From: JAXMHQ01 sp046346665 | GTDB taxonomy: Bacteria; Verrucomicrobiota; Verrucomicrobiia; Limisphaerales; JAXMHQ01 | Reading direction: 5' to 3' | NCBI GenBank assembly: GCA_046346665.1 | Contig: JAXMHQ010000018.1 | Coordinates: 1 to 64,000 of the forward strand | Length of the DNA stretch: 64,000 nt | Shown: positions 24,514 to 32,584 of the stretch, piece by piece | How positions within the stretch are numbered: position 1 is the stretch's first letter | Layout of the letters: each line of letters starts with the position of its first letter | Made by a program: the position numbers and the translations under genes | The notes under the pieces: model-generated | What the model was told of the DNA's origin: nothing | The model's input: the letters and a program-made list of their open reading frames with translations, nothing else | Database searches by the model: none

Positions 24514-27089
24514 TCAAACCTGCCGGCGGCGGATGCGGCCGATGTAAAGGATGGCGAAACCGATGCCCACCATCGACCACGCGTTCGGCTCGGGCACGGC
24601 TCCGGGAGTGAATCCAACCACCAGGTCCTTGTTTCCATTGGCGAGGGCGAGGCTGAAGTGGCCGCCGGCGGTGTTGTTGGCGAAGTGCGCGGTGCTGAGT
24701 TGAAGCGCCGTCGACAGGCTCTGGCCCGATCCGAACGTGATCCCCGCCGTCGTGCTCAGGATCCGCCAGTTGTAACTCTGGCTCGCATTGAAATTATACA
24801 CCGCTTGACGCCCCGCCCAGCGTCAGCGAACTCAAATCCACCAGGATCGGGTTGCCCGTCCGTTCACCGCCGGGCTCCCCGTGATCTTCACCACGTCCCA
24901 GCCCACACCCTCTCCGCTCGCCACATCCTGCAAATCCACCAGCAAACTCGATCCCGGGTTCCACGTCTCGTTCACCGTGCCCAGGCTCCCCACGCCGCTC
25001 GTCCCTGCTCCAATCTTGCCACCGTTCAAAACCACCGCGCCGCCCACGCTGCCGTCCCGCCCAACCGCCCGCCGCTGTTCTGCGTCACCGTCCCGCTCCC
25101 CGTCCCGCTGCCCCGCGTGTTGTTCACGTTGAGCACACCGCCGTTGATCGTCGTTCCGCCGCTGTAACTGTTCGAGCCGCTCAGTGTCATCGTCCCGGCG
25201 CCGCTCTTGATCAGCGATCCCGTCCCGGCCACGCTCACATTGATCGCGCCGCTCTGCGCCTGCACCGAAGTCGGGGTGATCACGCTGCCGCCGTTGATCG
25301 ACGCCGCCGGCCATCGTCAGCGTGCTCATCGACCAGTTCATGCGTTCCACGTTCACCGTCGCGGCGTTCACCGTCACCGCCCCGGCGCCCAGCGGGCCAG
25401 CACGCACCGTCACCGTCCCGCCGTTCACCGTCAGTCCGCCACTGAAGGTATTGGCTGCCGTGCCGTTCAAGGCCAGGTTGCCCGCGCCGTTCTTCACCAG
25501 GCTGCCCGCGCCTGTCCCGGCGCCGTTCTGGATCGCGCTCCAGATCGTCGGCCGCCGCTCGTGCCCGCCACGTCCAGCGTCAGCGTCGACCTGGTTGTTC
25601 CCGGCAAGGCTCGGTGGTTCCGCAAAGCTTGTCAGCGCCGTGTTGCTCACGCTCAGCACGTGGCTGCCGCCCAGGTTGCTCACGCTGCCCGAGAACGTCA
25701 GGCCCAGCCGCCCACGATCCCGGGTTGTTTGAAATCACCAGCGTGTTGCCGATCGTTCGCGCCGCGTTCCACGCCGCCACAGATCCGCCGTTGAGCACCA
25801 GGGCTGTGCCGCTGGCGCCGACCGCGTTGTTGTTGCCCAGGCCCACCGTCCCGGCTTCCACCGCCAGGCGCCGGCCTGCGCCGCCGAAGTTGTTCGCCCC
25901 GTTCGAAAACACCATCGTGCCCGTCCCGCGTTTGGTCAGCGAATAACCGCTGCCGCCAATCACGCCGTTGAAGATCGTCGTGTTCCAGATCGTGAACACG
26001 GTCGCCGCCCAGGTTGAAGCTGCTGTTGAACGTCAGCGTGTCCAGGCCCCCGAAGCTCACGTTGCCCAGGATGCTCAAGGCGTTGTTGATCGTGCGCGAT
26101 CCGTTGGCCCGCCGCGATCGTCGATCCGTCGCCCAGCGTCGGTGTTCCAGACCCGGCGGCGTTGTCGTTGCCCAGGTAGAGGGCCGGCCAGGTTCTGCAA
26201 TCCGCCGCTGAACGTGTTGGCCCCGCTCAGGATCAGGGAGCCGTTGCCGGTTTTGATCAGGCTGTCCGGGCGCGCGCCAATCCGTTCTGGATCACGCCGC
26301 TCACCGTCGATGTCGCCGCCGGTGATGTTGAGGGTGAACCGGCCATGGCAGTTGCGGTCGCCCAGGAACAGGTTGCCGGCGAGGGTGGTTTGGGCAGGTC
26401 AATAGCGACGATCGAAGTACAGCAGCGCGAGCCGCCGTGGCGATGACCAGGCCGTCGGTCAGTTCAGGCCGCTGGTGAGGTCGAGGTCGCGGTGACGTTG
26501 TTGCCGATGATCCAGGCGCGCCGAGGGCGCGAAGTCGCCGTCGAGCTCGATCATGCCCTTCGCGCAGCGAGCAGGTCGTTGTTCGATAGCAGCGTGCCTT
26601 GTTCCAGGATCAGGCGTTCCAGCCGTCGACATGCCCTTGTTCAGGGTTTCCAGGCCAGGTTTCGATCGTCCCAGGTTGCCGTGATGGGGATGATGGTGCC
26701 GATCAGGTAGTTGCTCGCGCTCGATGATGTAGTCGATGACCGTTGGCCTTCATGGTGATCGTTCGACCAGCCCAGGCGTAGTAGGTTGCTTCTGGTCGAC
26801 CTGAGGACTTGGCCGATGCCGTGTTCGACGTGGTGGACTTCCTGGCGTTGGTGCCTGGCCAGGGCTTGTTCTTGACCACGGATCTCCAGGCGCTGAAGTC
26901 CCAGCCGTCCTGCTGCTCGTGCTCAATTCCTCGTGCCTGCGTCCCACCCGAAGCACCCGTCGTCCGGCCGTTGATGTCCCAGAAAAGCTGCGCGCGCGCC
27001 GTAAAACCTGTGCTGAGGAACAGCACCGATAGCAGCGTCGACAAAACCCTGATTAGCACCCCGAGACATATTCTCGTAAAAATCGTCAC
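24514..27089 (-). pseudogene. PEP-CTERM surface protein with autotransporter-associated beta-strand repeats, many frameshifts
   Basis: One gene can be followed across all frames. It begins at 27089 with a signal peptide (ICLGVLIRVLSTLLSVLFLS, ending ARAQ), then LFWDINGTT-like. It passes through many repeats of the form GAGTMTLSGSNSYSGGTTING, NNAVGASGTALVLNGGSV and LALNGTAANTFSGGLTVNGG, and ends with a C-terminal block AGHFSLALANGNKD-like followed by VPEPNAWSMVGIGFAILYIG and RIRRRQ, a PEP-CTERM sorting tail. At least a dozen one-base shifts occur (for example near 24815, 24865, 25055, 25300, 25595, 25997, 26107 and 26200), yet each frame segment still reads as good repeat sequence. It is annotated as broken, but error in the assembly is likely. 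Sorting would need an exosortase, not seen here. Confidence 0.8.
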
Positions 27090-27188
27090 ACTTGGCCACC
27101 AAACATCCGTTGCCCGTGTACATAGCCCTTGTGATCTGTGTCCCTTGGTTCCCGGATCGGGGGGAGCCTTTGCAGCTAATATGCCAGC

Positions 27189-28166
27189 CTAGGCCCGGGG
27201 GTGAGCGGCGTCGTAAGCCCTTTTCAATCGCTCGGTTGTGAGATGGGTGTAAACCTGTGTGGTCACTAAGTGGGCATGGCCCAGGAGCTCCTGTACACTT
27301 CTCAGGTCCGCTCCTGCGTCCAGCAAATGAGTGGCATAGCTGTGACGGAGCTTGTGCGGGGTGAGCTGGGAATCCAACCCCGCCAGGATCAAATACTTCT
27401 TCAAACGCCGCGCCAGGTCGCGCGGACTCACGGGCCCGGGCGTACGCGTCTGCGCCAGAAAAACCGGTTCGGCCGACCCCGGCGGCCTCGGCAAAACCTC
27501 CCAGTAACGCCGGATCGCATCCAGCGCCGGGGCACCGACCGGCACCAGCCGTTCCTTCCGTCCCTTGCCCCGAACCCGGATGACTTGCTCGTTGAAATCC
27601 ACATCCTCAACCCGCATCCCGCACAGCTCGCTCGCCCGCAGTCCGCAGGAATAAATCGTTTCAAGAATCGCCACGTCCCGCAGACACACCGGCGCCGACA
27701 CCGGCCGCCCGCGGCGCGGGGTCGTTTGTGCCGGAATCGATTTCAGAGGCGCCTCGAGCAGCGCTTTCATCTGGTCGATCGTGAGGAATCGGGGCAGCCG
27801 CTTTGGCAATTTGGGCAACGACAGGTTGCGGATGGGTGTTTGTTCCAGGACGCGGTGGCGGACGAGGAATTTGTAAAATGTGCGCAGCGCGGAGAACCGG
27901 AGCTGGATTGCCGAACGGCCGGGCTCCCTGCCCTTCTCGCGCCGCCGGCCGAGCCATCGCAGGTAGGCCCGGAAATCGTCGCGGCCGAGCGCCTCCCACT
28001 TCGGCGGCCCGCCCCGCTCTTCGGAATGCCAGCGGATCGCCTCCACGAGCGCCGCGCGGTAATTGCGCTGGGTATAGGCCGAGGCGCCCCGGTCCGTGGC
28101 CAGGTGCGCCAGGAACTTTTTTACCCATTTATCGTCAGGCAATTCCTTCACGGCGACGCGCTCCAT
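27189..28166 (-). CDS. Tyrosine recombinase, XerC/XerD-type
   Basis: About 325 residues. The N-terminal SAM-like core-binding domain (FLAHLATDRGASAYTQRNYRAAL) is followed by the catalytic domain with the full set: Arg in CGLRASELCGM, Lys in GKGRKERLVPVG, His/Arg in LTPHKLRHSYATHLLDAG, His in LLGHAHLVTTQ and the Tyr nucleophile in VYTHL. This fits XerC/D, which resolves chromosome dimers at dif. No second Xer and no dif-like site was recognised. ATG 28166 overlaps the upstream gene by 19 bases; a GTG at 28151 would give a 4-base GTGA overlap and is an equal candidate. Confidence 0.92.
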   Translation of the reverse strand: MERVAVKELPDDKWVKKFLAHLATDRGASAYTQRNYRAALVEAIRWHSEERGGPPKWEALGRDDFRAYLRWLGRRREKGREPGRSAIQLRFSALRTFYKFLVRHRVLEQTPIRNLSLPKLPKRLPRFLTIDQMKALLEAPLKSIPAQTTPRRGRPVSAPVCLRDVAILETIYSCGLRASELCGMRVEDVDFNEQVIRVRGKGRKERLVPVGAPALDAIRRYWEVLPRPPGSAEPVFLAQTRTPGPVSPRDLARRLKKYLILAGLDSQLTPHKLRHSYATHLLDAGADLRSVQELLGHAHLVTTQVYTHLTTERLKRAYDAAHPRA

Positions 28167-29983
28167 TCCCGCAGCCGGCGCTCGGCTTCCTCGAACGAAA
28201 TCGGCACCGGCGATTGCGCGCGCACCACCGACAGGCCCACCACGGGCGGATGCGCCTGGTCGGCTTTCACGCGAGGCTCCACGTATTCGATCGCCTCGAA
28301 CAACAGCCGGTTCGCCTCCGCGTATTCCAGCCCCGCCAGCCGGCTCACGTAGCGCGTCGCGCGATCGATCAGCTTGAGATTGCTGGCCACGACCCAGATC
28401 ATCGTGTTGCCCATCACGCGCCCCAACCGGACCATCGTGCAGGTGGACAGCGCATTCAATACCAGCTTCAACCCGACGCGCTCCAGCCCGCCCAGCAGCC
28501 ACGAACCCTCGGGAATCGGCACGCCCACAAAAACACAGCCCGGCTGTGCCGAGGCGAAATCGCGGGCCGATTCCAGGTCGCTGCCGGCACACAGGATCCC
28601 CGTTCCCGCACCCGCGGCCTGCGCGACAGCGATCTGCTCGGCGGCAAAACCGCCCGGCCCCAGCATCCGCTCCGCCTCGACGTCCGACAGCACCGCCACC
28701 GCGGAATCCCCGCGCCGGAACGGCCGCACGGACAAACCGTCCCGCCCGATGCGAAATCGCATGAGTTCCTCCCGCCGGATTCTCCGGAGCACCGCCAGCG
28801 TCTGCTCGCGCCTCGACGGTTCGACCAGTTCCGCGATTTCCGAGTCGCCCCAATCCAGGCAGCGCGGCTCGCGCTTCAACAGGTGCGCCCACGCCGCCGG
28901 CGAGTCCGGTTCGTTGAGAAACAGGAACGACCACGAATCCGCCGCGCCCGGATCGTCGAACCGGCGGAACGGAGGCGTGCAATACGTCGGCGACCGCTCC
29001 GTTGTGTCGGTCAACACATCGATCGCGAACCGGTCCGCGAAATAATTATTGCGCAACCCGGCGCGATACACCGACTCCTCCAGCCCGACCAGGCCGGCGA
29101 GGGATTTCAGAAATTCCGGCGCGCGCAACCAGCCCAGGAGCGATTCCAGCCCGCGCGCCATTTCGTCCGGCGCCGGCTCCGCCGCCGGCGATCCCCCCGC
29201 CAAATCGCGCGCGGCCATCTCCAGAACGGTCAGCAGGACGCACAATTGAATCGATGTCGCCTGCATCCGCGTGGACCCCGTGACGGCCATCGGGCCCGTG
29301 GTCAGGTTGATTTTTTCAATGCGCGGATCATCGATCACCTCGCGGCTGCGCCCGACGTGGCCGCGGAGGATCTCGTCGGGATTATTGTAGACGAAATAAA
29401 CGCGGGCGCCCGCGTCGACGGCCTGCCAGGCGGTGCCGATCACGAACGACGTCTCGCCGCCTTCGGTAATGGCAAACACCACGTCGCGCGCCGAGACGCC
29501 GAGGTCCGACATCTGCCGCCGCCCGAATGCTGCGAAATCCTCGAAGCCCTCGACGGACTTGATCAGGGCGAAGTCCCCGCCGGACATCACGCTGACGGTG
29601 CGATCCTGCCAGCCCGCGGCCTCCTGCGCACCCAAAGCGGCGCGCTGCCGCCAGAAATCGCGCCAGATGGAATCGAGCTGGATGCTGAGCCGGCCGGTCG
29701 CGCCGCAGCCGGTGAAAAACACGCGCCCGCCCCGGCGCAAGGCGTCCACGATGGCGGACCGGATAGACCCCGCCCGGCCCGAGTCCGCGAACCGCCGAAA
29801 AGCCGCCAGCACATCTGCATCGACTCGGAACAAGGCCTCGAGAGCGCCGGGAACATCCGTGCGTGCAAGATCGCTGAGCCGGGCGGTGGCGGGATGGGAT
29901 TGTTCCGTGATGAGGGCGCCGAGCTGGAACTGGGAGCAGACGCCCAGGAACTCGTCGCTGCGTTTCGCGGAGGAAACGCTCAT
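28148..29983 (-). CDS. Double-SIS protein, N-acetylmuramate-6-phosphate etherase / GKRP-like
   Basis: About 611 residues from ATG 29983 (a TTG at 30028 extends it). The first half resembles MurQ: TEQSHPATARLSDL, GCGATGRLSIQLD (phosphosugar loop), ITEGGETSFVIGTA and TTGPMAVTGSTRMQATSIQ. The second half has another SIS-like fold (PIPEGSWLLGGLERVGLKLVL, VRLGRVMGNTMIWV). MurQ has one SIS domain and ~300 residues; eukaryotic glucokinase regulatory protein has two and ~625. So this is a bacterial GKRP-like architecture. It may be an etherase, an isomerase or a phosphosugar-sensing regulator. It overlaps the recombinase gene. Confidence 0.82.
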   Translation of the reverse strand: MSVSSAKRSDEFLGVCSQFQLGALITEQSHPATARLSDLARTDVPGALEALFRVDADVLAAFRRFADSGRAGSIRSAIVDALRRGGRVFFTGCGATGRLSIQLDSIWRDFWRQRAALGAQEAAGWQDRTVSVMSGGDFALIKSVEGFEDFAAFGRRQMSDLGVSARDVVFAITEGGETSFVIGTAWQAVDAGARVYFVYNNPDEILRGHVGRSREVIDDPRIEKINLTTGPMAVTGSTRMQATSIQLCVLLTVLEMAARDLAGGSPAAEPAPDEMARGLESLLGWLRAPEFLKSLAGLVGLEESVYRAGLRNNYFADRFAIDVLTDTTERSPTYCTPPFRRFDDPGAADSWSFLFLNEPDSPAAWAHLLKREPRCLDWGDSEIAELVEPSRREQTLAVLRRIRREELMRFRIGRDGLSVRPFRRGDSAVAVLSDVEAERMLGPGGFAAEQIAVAQAAGAGTGILCAGSDLESARDFASAQPGCVFVGVPIPEGSWLLGGLERVGLKLVLNALSTCTMVRLGRVMGNTMIWVVASNLKLIDRATRYVSRLAGLEYAEANRLLFEAIEYVEPRVKADQAHPPVVGLSVVRAQSPVPISFEEAERRLREWSASP

Positions 29984-30053
29984 GTCATCGGGTGGCGGCG
30001 GGAACTCGCGCTGTCCATCGTGAACCAAGTGTGCGGCAGCGCGCTCGGAATTG

Positions 30054-30614
30054 TCAATGGAATGGGAACACCGCCACGCGTGAATGCACCGCGCCCGACG
30101 CCCGCAGCTCGCTTTGCATCAGCTCCACACGCTCCGCCGTCCAGCACGACGTGAAATCACCGCAACGCGCCGATTGCTCCCGGATCCGCCTCGCCTCCCC
30201 CGCGCGGACCCCGCGCAACCGCCCCAGCGTCACGTGCGCCGAAAATTTTTCCTTGGCCCCCTGTTGCTCAAAAAAGGACGCCAGGGCCCTCTGCAACTCG
30301 ACCAGTGCGCCCGATTCCTCGCGGATCCCGGCCCAGATCACCCGCGGGGCCCCGCGCTCCGGGAAACAACCGATCCCCGACGCACAAAGTGTCAGCGAAG
30401 GGAAATCGCCGCAGATCAATCCAGCCTGGCGGCTGATTTTTTCCACGGTGTCCGCCGCAACTTCGCCCAGGAAAATCAGGGTCAGATGAAACTGCTCGGG
30501 CGGCGTCCAGCGAACCGCGTCCCCCGACACCGCCCAGGTCCGCAGCCGCGCCTGTGCCTCCGACAATGCGATCTTCACTTCCGACGGCACCGGGATGGCA
30601 ATGAACAGTCGCAT
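30054..30614 (-). CDS. thpR: RNA 2',3'-cyclic phosphodiesterase (2H family)
   Basis: 186 residues with the two HxTx motifs of the 2H phosphoesterase family: HLTLIFLGEV at ~43-52 and HVTLGRLRGV at ~126-135, spaced as in ThpR/LigT. MRLFIAIPVP is a standard start. The family opens 2',3'-cyclic phosphates on RNA ends. It lies upstream of the double-SIS gene on the same strand with a 70-base gap. Confidence 0.94.
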   Translation of the reverse strand: MRLFIAIPVPSEVKIALSEAQARLRTWAVSGDAVRWTPPEQFHLTLIFLGEVAADTVEKISRQAGLICGDFPSLTLCASGIGCFPERGAPRVIWAGIREESGALVELQRALASFFEQQGAKEKFSAHVTLGRLRGVRAGEARRIREQSARCGDFTSCWTAERVELMQSELRASGAVHSRVAVFPFH

Positions 30615-30639
30615 CTGCTTCTCTCCGGACCAATCCGTT

Positions 30640-30722
30640 CACCCCCCGCTTCGCGTCCATTCGCGTCCATTCGCGGCTAAAGCTTCTTCATCCGTGTGAA
30701 TCCGTGTCCATCCGTGGTTAAA
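30640..30722. repeat. Tandem-word repeat (GCGTCCATTC / ATCCGTGT words)
   Basis: A run of GCGTCCATTCGCGTCCATTC followed by ATCCGTGTGAATCCGTGTCC words fills the gap between the aldo/keto reductase and thpR. The GCGTCCATTC word is the complement of the GAATGGACGC word in the inverted repeat at 54972-55110. No paired arm is present here, so it is a single-arm copy. Confidence 0.6.
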
Positions 30723-30734
30723 TTCCGAGCGGGA

Positions 30735-31679
30735 TCACGGCAGCGGCTCCCCGCGCGCGGCGTTCAGCAGGTGATACCATTCGTCGCGCGTCAATTCGAT
30801 CTCCGCCGCCTGCGCCGCTTCCCGGATCCTGTCGGGCTGGTTGGATCCCACGATGGGAATGATCCGCGACGGATGCCGCATCAGCCAGGCCAGCGCGATC
30901 ACCACCCGGCTCACGCCGCGCGCCTTTGCGATTTCATCGAGCGTCGGCAGGAAAATTTCCGGCCGATACAGCTTCTGCGGCCCGAGCAGCCGCGTCGCGC
31001 CGTTCCCGATCATCCCGCCGCCCAGCGGGCTCCACGCCATCGGCGAAATCTTCTCGATCAAACATTGATCCAGCGTGCCGTCGGTGAACGCGTCGAGCTT
31101 TGCCAGGCTGATTTCCACCTGGTGAACGATCAACGGGAGCGGGCAGGCGACCTGGAGGGCGGTCACGAGGGTCGGCCGAAAATTGCTGACGCCGAACCAG
31201 CGCACCTTGCCCGCGTCGCGCAGCGCCACAAACGCCTTGGCGATCTCCTCCGGGTCGGCCAGGAAATCCGGCCGGTGCAGCATGTAAATGTCGATCGTGT
31301 CGATCCCGAGCCGCTTGAGGGATTCCTCGCACGAGCGCGTAATGTGTTCCGCCGAGAAATCCCATCGGTTGGCGGAGGTGGGATCGGGTTTGCCTGCGTG
31401 GCGGACGCCGCACTTGGTCAGCACCTGGATCCCGTCGCGCATGCCGGACACTTCCTTGAGCGCCGCCCCGAGCATCCGCTCCGCCTCGCCGCCCGCGTAA
31501 ATGTCCGCGTTGTCGAACAGCGTGTAACCGCATTCGAACGCGGCGATCAGCGCCTTGCGCGCGGCGGCGCGATGACTATCCGTGATCTCAGCCGGGTTCC
31601 ACGTGCCCGCGATGCGCCAGCAGCCGTACGCCAGCCGGCTCGTCTGAATCGAACTCACTCCCAGAGGTATGGTTTGCAT
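30735..31679 (-). CDS. Aldo/keto reductase
   Basis: About 314 residues from ATG 31679. It has the AKR (beta/alpha)8 signatures: the catalytic Asp/Tyr in FDNADIYAGGEAERMLG, Lys in LTKCGVRH, His in DIYMLHRPDFL, then WFGVSNF and PLGGGMIG. The C-terminus has the NADPH contact PIVGSNQPDRIREA. It resembles the YdhF-like oxidoreductase group. It stands alone; the REP element and a 325-base gap separate it from the cupin gene, so substrate hints are lacking. Confidence 0.93.
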   Translation of the reverse strand: MQTIPLGVSSIQTSRLAYGCWRIAGTWNPAEITDSHRAAARKALIAAFECGYTLFDNADIYAGGEAERMLGAALKEVSGMRDGIQVLTKCGVRHAGKPDPTSANRWDFSAEHITRSCEESLKRLGIDTIDIYMLHRPDFLADPEEIAKAFVALRDAGKVRWFGVSNFRPTLVTALQVACPLPLIVHQVEISLAKLDAFTDGTLDQCLIEKISPMAWSPLGGGMIGNGATRLLGPQKLYRPEIFLPTLDEIAKARGVSRVVIALAWLMRHPSRIIPIVGSNQPDRIREAAQAAEIELTRDEWYHLLNAARGEPLP

Positions 31680-31752
31680 CTTCGAATGATTTTCGCCGCA
31701 GATTAGGAGCGCCGCCGGTTTCCCGCAAAGGCTATTTTTGATGACATCCGTC

Positions 31753-31776
31753 GTAGCCGCGATCGTCAGATCGCGG
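31753..31776. repeat. REP-like repeat, single copy
   Basis: GTAGCCGCGATCGTCAGATC followed by GCGG, one palindromic unit of the family described at 6581. It lies in the 325-base divergent gap between the aldo/keto reductase and the cupin gene; nothing else in that gap looks like a gene. Confidence 0.8.
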
Positions 31777-32004
31777 TCCCTCGCCGCCGGAAAGCCTCCA
31801 AGCCGATTCAACCGCAACCAATGACCCCGGAATGCGCCTGCAAGGAATTGCCCTTGTGGCAACCCGAACTCGCAACTATTTTCCACCCGATGTCCGGGCC
31901 GTTTGGGCAATTTCACCAAGGCCGGCGCCTGTTCCCAGCCGCGGCCGAATGCGCCGGCAGCGGGCGTGATGACATGAGGCGTGCCGGATCAGGATTTCGA
32001 TGCC

Positions 32005-32571
32005 ATGAAACGACGAGACTTCCTCAAGTTCCCCCTCGCGGCCGCCGCGTTCAGCTCCATCTCCCAGGCCGCCGAATCGCCGCTGGACACTGAATCGCGC
32101 GCCACCGCCGGATTCCGCGTCGGCGCCGGACAGGATCGAAACAACGCCGCCCTGTCGATCATGGGCGGCCGCTTCGACCTCAAGGTCTCCGCAAAAGACA
32201 CCGCCGGCGCATTGTGCATCTATGATACCGTCCGATCCGCCAAAGGCGGCCCTCCCCTGCACCGCCATTATGCGCAGGACGAATGGTTCTATGTCCTCCG
32301 CGGCGAGTTCCTGGTCCAGGTCGGCGATCAACGGGTCAAACTGCTGCCGGGCGATTCCGCGTTCGCTCCTCGAAAAATTCCCCACACCTTCGCAATGACC
32401 AGCGACGGCGAAGGACAGATGCTCGTGCTGTTTCAGCCCGCGGGCAGCATGGAGGACTTCTTCCACGAGATGTACCGCATCGGCAAGGAAGTCTCCGCCG
32501 GCCAGCAGCTCGCCAAAAGCGTCTGGGAAAAACACGGCATGGAACTGCTCGGACCACCCCTCGCCTTCTGA
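32005..32571 (+). CDS. Cupin-domain protein with Tat-like signal
   Basis: 188 residues. It starts MKRRDFLKFPLAAAAFSSIS, a twin-arginine (RRDFLK) signal, so it is probably exported folded. The cupin barrel follows, with motif 1 HRHYAQDEWFYVLRGEF (metal ligands His, His, Glu) and motif 2 PGDSAFAPRKIPHTF. An in-frame GTG at 31981 is less likely because the Tat motif should be at the N-terminus. The function could be a dioxygenase, isomerase or binding protein. It converges on the GH2 gene, 13 bases away. Confidence 0.88.
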   Translation: MKRRDFLKFPLAAAAFSSISQAAESPLDTESRATAGFRVGAGQDRNNAALSIMGGRFDLKVSAKDTAGALCIYDTVRSAKGGPPLHRHYAQDEWFYVLRGEFLVQVGDQRVKLLPGDSAFAPRKIPHTFAMTSDGEGQMLVLFQPAGSMEDFFHEMYRIGKEVSAGQQLAKSVWEKHGMELLGPPLAF

Positions 32572-32584
32572 CCGGATTGGCGCT

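Noticed and set aside
24658..26405. Plus-strand open frames across the surface-protein region
   Set aside because: They are Pro/Ala/Arg-rich shadows of the minus-strand beta-strand repeats.
27189..28166. Integron integrase or phage integrase on a mobile island
   Set aside because: There are no att-like direct repeats, cassettes or phage genes nearby, and the protein has the plain XerC/D length and motifs.
30735..31919. Longer aldo/keto reductase starting at 31919
   Set aside because: The extra 80 residues cross the REP repeat and have no AKR similarity; ATG 31679 gives the standard length.
31821..32093. 90-codon ORF before the cupin gene
   Set aside because: It overlaps the cupin start out of frame, contains a REP-adjacent stretch and shows no fold or motif.
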